NCBI GenBank assembly: GCA_965116625.1
Contig: OZ220717.1
Location: 3,596,001-3,660,000 of the forward strand
From: VXNE01 sp965116625
GTDB lineage: Bacteria; Pseudomonadota; Gammaproteobacteria; Pseudomonadales; Azotimanducaceae
Reading direction: 5' to 3'
Length of the DNA: 64,000 nucleotides
In this document: positions 57,376-64,000 of the stretch, in pieces
Numbering within the stretch: position 1 is the stretch's first letter
How the letters are laid out: the number at the start of each line of letters is the position of its first letter
Notes under the pieces: model-generated
Seen by the model: the letters and a program-made list of their open reading frames with translations, nothing else
What the model was told of the DNA's origin: nothing
The model's database searches: none
Position numbers and translations under genes: made by a program

Positions 57376-58590
57376 TCAGGTCTGCGCGCCTTCGAGCAGC
57401 GCCAGCAACCTGTTCGATTCCTCCTGGTAGTCGCGGAACGCCGCCTGCTGTTCCGGCGTGTCCAGCATCCCGCGCTCCTTCCAGGTTTCTTCGCGCCGCT
57501 GCTGCCGGTTCCGCACCATTTCCACGGCGGTCTCGCCCTCGCCGTTGGTCGTCGACGGGTCCATGCCGTGTTCCAGCAGAACTTCGACGAGCGGAAGATA
57601 CCCGTACATGGTCGTCAGGTGCAGCGTATTCATCCCCCGTTCGTCGGTCTCGCCCGGGTCCATCCCGCAGTCGAGGAATGTCCGCAGCAGGTCTGGATCC
57701 TCGTAGAAGATCACCGCCCTCGGCAGGTAGAAGGATGCGCTGCTGACCGGTTGTGCGCCCGCGTCAAGTAGCGCGCGGGCGCAATGGCCGTCACGTTCCT
57801 TGACGCTCCCCATCAGCCCCAGCCAGAGCGGCGTCGCGCCGTCCGGGTCGGGCTGGTTGGCGAGATCGGGATCCGCCTCCACCGCCGCCAGGAACTCATC
57901 GCAGCGTCCGATGCCCATGAGGTCGTGCAGGGCGATGTCGGGATCGTGCGACAGGATCAGTTCGATCAGCGCCTTCTGGCGGATGCTCGAGCGCTTGATC
58001 GCCACGGACAGCGGTGTGCGCCCGTCGGCAAAGGGTTCGACCAGGAGATCCGGCCGGTGGGCAAGGATTGCCTCGATATCCTCGAGTTCGCGCGAGACGA
58101 TGAAGTGCTGCCGGTATTCGTCCTGCGACAGCATCTCGAGGCGGGTATCGAGCATGTCCCGGCCCTCGACCATGGTGGTCAGGTATTGCTCGTAGATCTC
58201 CCGCCTCTGCGGGCCGCCGATACGGTCCTCTTCCCGCCCTTCGTTGAAGAAGATGACGGTGGGAACGCCATTGACCCGAAGCTGTTTGTAGATTTCGGGC
58301 GAATCGTCGATGTCGAGCTTGACGACCTTGGCCTTGCCGGCCATCTCGGACGCCAGTTCGTCCACGATCGGGTCCACTTCCTTGCAGGGCCCGCACCAGG
58401 TGGCGGTGAAGTCCACCAGCACCGGCAGGGCAGACTCGAACACCTCCTGGCGGAAGTTCCCGTCGTTTACGTAAGCGGCCCCGCTTGCGGCGCCGGGCAC
58501 CCCATCATCGGCCGACGCACTGCCAAGCGCAGCGAGCAGGCAAACGCCCGCCAGGACCGGACAACTCACAGCACGATTTGCCAGGAACAT
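57376..58590 (-). CDS. Exported thioredoxin-ankyrin fusion protein
   Basis: 404 residues. Signal peptide (CPVLAGVCLLAALGSASA). A thioredoxin domain (about 38-135) with active site ATWCGPCKEVDP (Cys66 and Cys69) and cis-Pro in NGVPTVIFF. Then a linker and ankyrin repeats (about 185-385: DGRTPLSVAIKRSS, DGATPLWLGLMGSV, RGMNTLHLTTMYGYLPLVEVLLEHGMDP, EGETAVEMV). The ankyrin part may dock a partner for disulfide exchange. It lies 2 nt downstream of the TonB receptor gene, so it is certainly co-transcribed with it. Confidence 0.87.
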   Translation of the reverse strand: MFLANRAVSCPVLAGVCLLAALGSASADDGVPGAASGAAYVNDGNFRQEVFESALPVLVDFTATWCGPCKEVDPIVDELASEMAGKAKVVKLDIDDSPEIYKQLRVNGVPTVIFFNEGREEDRIGGPQRREIYEQYLTTMVEGRDMLDTRLEMLSQDEYRQHFIVSRELEDIEAILAHRPDLLVEPFADGRTPLSVAIKRSSIRQKALIELILSHDPDIALHDLMGIGRCDEFLAAVEADPDLANQPDPDGATPLWLGLMGSVKERDGHCARALLDAGAQPVSSASFYLPRAVIFYEDPDLLRTFLDCGMDPGETDERGMNTLHLTTMYGYLPLVEVLLEHGMDPSTTNGEGETAVEMVRNRQQRREETWKERGMLDTPEQQAAFRDYQEESNRLLALLEGAQT

Positions 58591-58592
58591 TC

Positions 58593-61500
58593 CTAAAAGG
58601 ACAACTCCATCACGAAGTCGACGAAGGCGATGCGGCGCCGAAAATCAATGTGCGCGGAATCCACACCGTAGTAGCCGTCGAAGAAGGGGAAGTCCGCGTC
58701 GAACACATTCTGCACTCCAGCCGTAACGCGCCAGGGGGACTGGGGACGCGCGTATGTTCCTTGCAGGTCGACTGTGGTGTAGCCGTCCACATCGGTTCGC
58801 GATACTCCGGTATTGATGTTCTCGTAGGAGCCTGCGCGATTGATCGTCAGGTTGGCGCCCCATGGTCCGAGCGACCAGTCCATGTATGCGCTGCCTTTCA
58901 GTTCGACCGGTCCCTGGTTCGTGCCTTCCTGTTCCACGGGATCGACGCCCGGCCCCGAGACCGTTTCCAGCGTCAGCGTATTGGTCCCCAGAATACCTAC
59001 CGCGAAGTCACCGAGCGTTGTGTCGAATGCATATCGCACATCGAAGTCCAACGCCTCACTGGTCCTGGAGGACAGGTTGATGCTCTGCATGGACACGTAC
59101 GTCAGAACTCCGTTCGCATCGCGCTTGACGTGATCGGGGAACTTTTCCCAATTCTCAAAGGCATACACCGGCGGCCAGCCGAAGGCGCTACTCAGGCTCC
59201 CTATCAGCCCATCGAACTCCGTCTTGCTATACGTCGCGGAGAGATGCAGGCCGGGCATGTCGGTGGGCGTGAACTCAAAACCGATCGTCGTGGTATCGGA
59301 AGTCTGGGGTTGCAGGTCGGGATTTCCGCCAAGAACGGTGGCAGGAAATATTGACGCGAACGGCCCGCCGTTTTCGACGGGGTTAAGCGGATCAAGAAAC
59401 CGGAAGAAGGTATAGGTGTTCACTGGCCCGAACAGTTCCGGCAACGTTGCCGCCAGGAAAGCCTGGCCCCAGGTGGCGCGCAGCTTGAGGTTCTCCACCG
59501 GGTAGTAGACGACGCCAAACTTGGCTACGAAGTCATCGAACGTTCGTTGGCTCGCGGGTTGCAGAATGCCCTCGAACGGTCCTTCTATCTCGTATTCGTC
59601 ATAACGGCCGGCCGCATACAACCTCAGTCCATGAATCCCGGGGCGAGAATTCGCGTCGCCGACAATCGGCGCCGAAAGTTCGAAAAACCAGGCCATGTTC
59701 TGTGACTCGGGAACGATTTCCGGTGCATCCGGAACACGGAAGGTAAACGGATTCAACAGGAAGGAATCGAAGTCGAGCGTATCGGTCCGCGTCTCACCTC
59801 CCACGGCCAGTTCGACGGGCCCGCCGGCAAGTTCGAAAAGCGGACCGGACAGGCTCAGGCCGACGACATCCTGAACGCCCTCTCGCGCTCCCCGCGTGGC
59901 GTAGTTCGAAAACTCGGCGAGCGTCGCGCGCTGCACGCTGCCATCGCCGAACGGATTGATTGCTTCCGCCGGATCGCTACTGGCAAGCGCTGCCTGAAAT
60001 GCGGCGCCCCTGTAGTCGAAGGAGCCTGGATAGCCGCCGTACGGATTGTCCTTGCCGTAGTTGGCCGACAGGACGGCGGTCCAACCGTCGATTGGCGTTT
60101 CCCAGGTCAGGGACGTGCTTAGGTTCACGCGGTCCAGGTCGGTCGTTCTCGCAAAGCCCGCGAGCTTTCCATCGGCGATTTCGCGCTCAAACCTGTAGGC
60201 CATGTAGACGGGCTCGCCAAATGGGTTGTAGTAGTTGCTTGCCGGAACCGGACCGCTGAACGATGCGCCCACGGCTTCCTGGATAGAGTCCTGCCGCGCG
60301 TACGTTCCGGACACGCTCACCGTCAGACTCTCCCCGATGTCCTGCGTCACGCTCAGGTAAGCGGACAGGTGTTCCGAATAGGGGATCGCCTCGCCGTTCG
60401 CGGTGGCACTAAGCCCCTTTTGAAGAAGATTGAAGTTCCCGGACTGGGTCGCGACCTCCTCGTTGGACACCCATATGACGTCTTCGGGACTGAAGTTGGT
60501 GCCATCGCCGGCCGGCAGGATCCCGTAGGTCGTGTTCGGCGGTGCGTTCGAGGGAAGTCCAAACCGCAGGATAACGCCGGGTTGCCCAAACGTGTTGGGG
60601 TAGAGTCTGCCGCCCTGCGCGCGATAGTCCCCGTCGGTATCGAGTCCCGCATCGCGCGCGAATACCGGATCGTCCTCGCGATAGCTCGCGGACGCTGTGA
60701 CGTTGCCGGTGTTCCAGGAGAATCCGAAGGTCTGCTCGACGACCCTCCGGTGTCCGCCGGAACTGCTGTCTTCGTAGCGTACCGACGTTTCCGATCCCCG
60801 GTAGTCCTTCTTCATGATGAAGTTGACCACGCCTCCCACGGCGTCGGAGCCGTACACGGCGCTGGCGCCGTCCGTCATCACTTCCACCCGCTCGATCGCA
60901 CTGAACGGGAGCGTGGAAACGTCCGTAAAGGTGCCATTCTCGGAGGGCGAGGCCGCAAGCCGCCGGCCGTTGACCAGGACCAGCGTGGACCCTTCTCCCA
61001 GGCCACGGAGATTGATCGTGACCGAACCGATCTGGAACCGTGGTGACCGATTGTCGTAGCTGCCCCCGTTGGTAATCGTGGAGAAGTTCTGCGGCAGGTA
61101 GCGAACGATGTCCTCGATACTCGTCAGGCCCCGGGCATCGATCTCGGGGCGGGTGATTACGGTGATCGGAGAGGCCTCGGGGCCGGTACGCAACCTGCTA
61201 CCGGTCACGGTCATGACCTCGAGTTCCCGAGCCTCCTCTTCGTCCTGATCCACTTCATCGCTTTGGGCGTCCTGTGCGCCTGCCGGCATCGCCACCGCGA
61301 GGAGGGCCGAGGCCAACGCCGCACCCACCCGTTCCAGCAGCGGCTTTCTCGCCGGCGCTTGAACTGGCGCAATTTCAGCTACCTGTCGAGATACGATGAC
61401 CGCCTCCCCTTTCGTCCGGTATTCGAGGCCCGTGTCGGCCAGCAGCCGGCCGAGCGCGTCGGCAACCGTGAACTCACCCCGAAGACCCTCTGTCTCGATA

Positions 61501-61751
61501 CCGATGACGTCCTGGTGGACCATCACCGACAGGTCGGCCTGTTCGCCGAACTGGATCAGCGCGTCGGCAAGATCCTGCTCCGCGATGTCGAATCGCACTT
61601 CCCCCTGCGGGAATAGCCACGCCGCCGTTTCGTTCGTATGTCTCTCCACTTCTTCCCCCATTCCGGATACGTCGTCACCGGCGGCACCCGCATGGACTGG
61701 ACACAGCGCCAGCCCTGCCAGAATCACCGCCATGTACCGAAAACGACGCAC
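58593..61751 (-). CDS. TonB-dependent receptor with N-terminal STN signalling domain
   Basis: 1052 residues. Signal peptide 1-24, then an STN domain (about 53-120: FDIAEQDLADALIQFGEQADLSVMV, EGLRGEFTVADALGRLLADTGLEY) that contacts the FecR-type regulator. A second hydrophobic, signal-like stretch follows at about 142-160 (GAALASALLAVAMPAGAQ). Then comes the plug (VMTVTGSRL, LTSIEDIVRYLPQNFSTI, TINLRGLGEGSTLVLVNGRRL, DGASAVYGSDAVGGVVNFIM) and the barrel, ending VMELSF. The usual STN receptor has only one signal peptide, so this looks like an STN module fused ahead of a full receptor. The substrate is unknown. Transducer-type receptor of the fecIR pair upstream. Confidence 0.9.
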   Translation of the reverse strand: MRRFRYMAVILAGLALCPVHAGAAGDDVSGMGEEVERHTNETAAWLFPQGEVRFDIAEQDLADALIQFGEQADLSVMVHQDVIGIETEGLRGEFTVADALGRLLADTGLEYRTKGEAVIVSRQVAEIAPVQAPARKPLLERVGAALASALLAVAMPAGAQDAQSDEVDQDEEEARELEVMTVTGSRLRTGPEASPITVITRPEIDARGLTSIEDIVRYLPQNFSTITNGGSYDNRSPRFQIGSVTINLRGLGEGSTLVLVNGRRLAASPSENGTFTDVSTLPFSAIERVEVMTDGASAVYGSDAVGGVVNFIMKKDYRGSETSVRYEDSSSGGHRRVVEQTFGFSWNTGNVTASASYREDDPVFARDAGLDTDGDYRAQGGRLYPNTFGQPGVILRFGLPSNAPPNTTYGILPAGDGTNFSPEDVIWVSNEEVATQSGNFNLLQKGLSATANGEAIPYSEHLSAYLSVTQDIGESLTVSVSGTYARQDSIQEAVGASFSGPVPASNYYNPFGEPVYMAYRFEREIADGKLAGFARTTDLDRVNLSTSLTWETPIDGWTAVLSANYGKDNPYGGYPGSFDYRGAAFQAALASSDPAEAINPFGDGSVQRATLAEFSNYATRGAREGVQDVVGLSLSGPLFELAGGPVELAVGGETRTDTLDFDSFLLNPFTFRVPDAPEIVPESQNMAWFFELSAPIVGDANSRPGIHGLRLYAAGRYDEYEIEGPFEGILQPASQRTFDDFVAKFGVVYYPVENLKLRATWGQAFLAATLPELFGPVNTYTFFRFLDPLNPVENGGPFASIFPATVLGGNPDLQPQTSDTTTIGFEFTPTDMPGLHLSATYSKTEFDGLIGSLSSAFGWPPVYAFENWEKFPDHVKRDANGVLTYVSMQSINLSSRTSEALDFDVRYAFDTTLGDFAVGILGTNTLTLETVSGPGVDPVEQEGTNQGPVELKGSAYMDWSLGPWGANLTINRAGSYENINTGVSRTDVDGYTTVDLQGTYARPQSPWRVTAGVQNVFDADFPFFDGYYGVDSAHIDFRRRIAFVDFVMELSF

Positions 61752-61859
61752 GGTGACGTCAATACCCTAAGCCGCCGAACGTAATCAGGCGGAGACTCGC
61801 CATCCGTTGCTGCCCAGACGACATTCGTGACTTAAGCCGTCACCGCCGGCGCGCGCGGT

Positions 61860-62918
61860 TCACGAGGATGCATCCCCATCCAGCGCCGCATGCAGCACGG
61901 TAACTCCCGCGCCCCCCTCCACCGCGGTCAACGGCACGACCTCGACCAGGTAGCCCACCATGGTTTCCCTGTTGCGGATATGGATGATCCCGGTGACGGG
62001 ATGGTCGGGGACGCTGTCGGCGACGCGAACCTCGCCAAGCGTGTAGCGGGATATCTCCCTGGCCACCTCCCGCAGTGGCGTTTGCCGGAACTTCAGCATT
62101 CCGGAGTGCCATGCGGTGTCCTCCGCAGCATCCGTCTCTTCCTCCGCCAGGACCTTCCCGGACCGGTCGATCCGGGCTCGCTCGTCCGCGCCGAGCATGA
62201 CGCCACGCTCGTAGGTGCTGGAGGTCAACGACGACAGCAGGGCCGCGAACTCCTCCGGATTCGAGGGATTCCCCGGCACGACGGCAACCCGGCCCTCGAC
62301 CACCGTGATGGCCCAGTCACCGTCGTGCTTGAGCCGGACCGCGAAACGCGTGCCGACGGCGATCACGCTGTGGCTGCCCGCCCGCACCACGAAGGGGCGG
62401 TCGCCATGGTGCTTCACGTCGAACAGGCTCTCGCCTGAATTGACGACGATCTCCCGGATATCCGCGGTATAGCGAACCTCCAGGTCGGAAGCCGTGTTGA
62501 CGTGCAGGCGGGAACCGTCGTCAAGCGCCAGGTGCCGCTGTTCAGCTTTCTCGGTGACGATTCGCATCACCTCGGCGGTCTCCGGCGACTCGCCGGACCA
62601 TCCCCACCAGACGGCCGCCAGCGTCAGCGAAGCCGCCACCGCAACCATGCCGGCGACCGAGAGGCGCACATGCCGTCCCGCCCGGGTTCGCCACGCCAGG
62701 CCCATTCGGCGAAGTTCGGCACGCCCCCAGGACTCCAGTTCGCCCATGTCGTGCCAATGCTGTTCGATTCGCGCATAGGCCAGTTCGTGGTCGACATCCG
62801 CTGTCAGCCACTCGGCGTGTGCGCGACGGTCCTCGTCGGTCGCGGCCGGCGCGCGCAACCGCACAAACCAACGGATTGCCTGTGCGTCTATGTCGTCTGG
62901 CATGCCTTGATCCTTCAC
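61860..62918 (-). CDS. fecR: FecR-family transmembrane sigma regulator
   Basis: 352 residues. N-terminal cytoplasmic DUF4880-type part (AIRWFVRLRAPAATDEDRRAHAEWL and AYARIEQHW), one TM helix (LSVAGMVAVAASLTLAAVWW, about 85-104), a periplasmic FecR domain (RHLALDDGSRLHVNTASDLEVRY, GESLFDVKHHGDRPFVVRAG, AVGTRFAVRL) and a C-terminal STN-contacting region (FRQTPLREVAREISRYTLGEVRVAD). It passes the signal from the STN receptor to the sigma factor. Start overlaps the fecI stop by 4 bases (ATGA). Confidence 0.92.
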   Translation of the reverse strand: MKDQGMPDDIDAQAIRWFVRLRAPAATDEDRRAHAEWLTADVDHELAYARIEQHWHDMGELESWGRAELRRMGLAWRTRAGRHVRLSVAGMVAVAASLTLAAVWWGWSGESPETAEVMRIVTEKAEQRHLALDDGSRLHVNTASDLEVRYTADIREIVVNSGESLFDVKHHGDRPFVVRAGSHSVIAVGTRFAVRLKHDGDWAITVVEGRVAVVPGNPSNPEEFAALLSSLTSSTYERGVMLGADERARIDRSGKVLAEEETDAAEDTAWHSGMLKFRQTPLREVAREISRYTLGEVRVADSVPDHPVTGIIHIRNRETMVGYLVEVVPLTAVEGGAGVTVLHAALDGDASS

Positions 62919-63448
62919 GGGCGCGAATCGACCGCCGCCGTGATGGCGGTGAGCGCCCGGTTCATGTGGTACTCGATGGACTTCTGCGACAGCCCCAACT
63001 GCCTCGCGATCTCGATGTAGGTATACGATTCGAACCTGTGTAGCAGAAACACGTGGCGGGTCTTCTCCGGCAGGGCCGTCAGCGCCCGCCGCACCGCAAG
63101 CAACTGTTCGCGCCCCATCGACACCCGCTCCGGATCGTCTCCGGTAGCGGCGTCGTCAGGGGCAAGCTCCTGTTGGCGCAGGTACCGGACCTTCACGCGG
63201 CGGCGGCGCAGCACATCGAGCGCGAGCCGGTTCGCCACGGTGAAGGCCAATCGGCGTACGTCCCTGATGTCCTCACGCTCGGCCTGACGGAGCAGCTTTT
63301 CGAACGTGTCCTGGGCCACCTCGCGCGCCTCCTCGGCGTTGCCGAGCTTCTGCGCGAGCAGGCGGTGCAGGTCCGGCAACGCGTGGTCGTACAGTTGGAC
63401 GACCTCCGCACGCTGCTTCTCCTTACCCGCGTGCCCAGACCCCGCCAT
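62915..63448 (-). CDS. fecI: FecI-type ECF sigma factor
   Basis: 177 residues from Met at 63448 (MAGSGHAGKEKQRAEV). Sigma region 2: DLHRLLAQKLGNAEEAREVAQDTFEKLLRQ. Region 4: LTALPEKTRHVFLLHRFESYTYIEIARQLGLSQKSIEYHMNRAL. The longer upstream frame is rejected because homology starts here. First gene of the operon fecI - fecR - receptor - Trx/Ank - TPR/TlpA. The divergent gap to 63584 (135 nt) holds its promoter. Confidence 0.92.
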   Translation of the reverse strand: MAGSGHAGKEKQRAEVVQLYDHALPDLHRLLAQKLGNAEEAREVAQDTFEKLLRQAEREDIRDVRRLAFTVANRLALDVLRRRRVKVRYLRQQELAPDDAATGDDPERVSMGREQLLAVRRALTALPEKTRHVFLLHRFESYTYIEIARQLGLSQKSIEYHMNRALTAITAAVDSRP

Positions 63449-63583
63449 CGGCGCACTCCCAAACAAAGACTCTATCCGCCATTTATACGACGATTCATCT
63501 CGACACTTCCCCCAAAACGATCCGGATTGCCCTGGATTGCTCCGTATGACACCCCCGGCACGCCGTGATACGGTCCCGACAGG

Positions 63584-64000
63584 ATGAGAGCGTTCGATAT
63601 ACCCGTGCGGTGCGAATGCGGCTCGGTGCGCGGGACGCTGCACGCGGTTTCGCCGTCCCGCGTCGTGCGGGCGGTCTGCTACTGCGACGATTGCCAGGCC
63701 TTCGCGCACTATCTGGGCCGCGCGGACGCCGTGCTCGACGACTATGGCGGCACGACCATTTTCCAGGTCTCGCCCAGTCGCCTGACGATCGCGGAAGGCG
63801 AGCAGCATCTCGCCTGCGTTCGCCTCACCGGCCGCAACCTGCTGCGCTGGTACGCCGCCTGCTGCGGCACGCCCATTGGCAACACCCCCGGCTCGCACAA
63901 GCTGCACTTCCTCGGTCTCATCCACGCCTTTCTCGACCTTTCCGATCCGGAAGTGGCCGTCGACAAGGCGCTCGGGCCAGTCCGGTCACGCGCATTCAAG
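63584..64000 (+). CDS. GFA/DUF6151-type zinc-binding protein, 3' end outside the window
   Basis: 139 codons visible, open to the window end. Reads MRAFDIPVRCECGSVRGTLHAV, then CYCDDCQAFAHYLG (zinc-type Cys cluster), and later WYAACCGTPIGNTPG, the GFA/CENP-V-like pattern of four to six cysteines around a structural zinc. Proteins of this group are linked to glutathione-dependent formaldehyde handling, but most DUF6151 members have no proven function. AGG lies just before the ATG. Divergent from fecI. Confidence 0.75.
   Translation, partial: MRAFDIPVRCECGSVRGTLHAVSPSRVVRAVCYCDDCQAFAHYLGRADAVLDDYGGTTIFQVSPSRLTIAEGEQHLACVRLTGRNLLRWYAACCGTPIGNTPGSHKLHFLGLIHAFLDLSDPEVAVDKALGPVRSRAFK

Overview
The window is a GC-rich chromosomal segment from a Gram-negative bacterium. 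TonB-dependent receptors, an RND tripartite efflux pump, FecI/FecR surface signalling and many Sec-exported proteins point to the Proteobacteria, most likely an uncultured gammaproteobacterium, possibly host- or particle-associated. No rRNA or tRNA gene, CRISPR array or replication origin was seen. The taxonomic reading is inference from gene content only.

Layout. 1-1.6 kb: the 3' part of an IS110-family element with a structured non-coding tail, then a frameshifted Phd-type antitoxin. 1.7-14.5 kb: scattered single genes (exported beta-helix protein, AAA/DUF4143 ATPase, TonB receptor, EthD-like protein, YejA-like solute-binding protein, hydroxypyruvate isomerase, SDR) mixed with decayed toxin-antitoxin remnants. 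14.5-29.3 kb: a lipid/polyketide locus made of a SulP-STAS-cNMP transporter coupled by a 2-nt gap to a 3442-residue type I PKS. On the opposite strand, ending 2 nt from the PKS stop, is an ACP - Sfp-type PPTase - alpha/beta hydrolase set. The PKS reads KS-AT-DH-cMT-ER-KR-ACP followed by a second KS and a degenerate AT, with no second ACP or thioesterase. The discrete ACP, PPTase and hydrolase could supply the missing functions in trans. 29.4-39.4 kb: catabolic-looking genes (two amidohydrolases, a PEP-synthase-like dikinase, a TauD-type dioxygenase, an amidase) and a glutaredoxin-DinB gene whose first redox cysteine codon is an in-frame TGA, which makes it a selenoprotein candidate. 39.7-41.8 kb: a DUF222/HNH (13E12-type) nuclease with an expanded internal repeat. 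41.9-52.4 kb: a rhodanese, a Cus-type metal efflux operon (C, B, A) led by a small His/Cys-rich exported protein, and an operon placing an Amt ammonium transporter between two exported proteins. 52.7-54.5 kb: a complete IS110-like element with 13-bp terminal inverted repeats, lying against a MazEF-type module. 55.1-63.4 kb: a five-gene operon in the order fecI, fecR, STN-TonB receptor, thioredoxin-ankyrin protein, TPR-TlpA-DsbD(N)-like protein. The window ends inside a GFA/DUF6151-type gene.

Three things cut across this layout. First, a dispersed repeat of exactly 90 bp occurs in three full copies, one interrupted copy and one tail fragment. It carries a palindrome, has an open frame in all copies, sits in frame inside the PKS (KS-AT linker), and overlaps the probable start of the PPTase gene. 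Second, the TA loci are in several states of decay: two antitoxins each lack one base, BrnA is left with only a stub of BrnT, and MazEF is intact. Third, the UGA codon lies at the catalytic position of the glutaredoxin, with an AGGA-GU-UCCU hairpin about 20 nt downstream.
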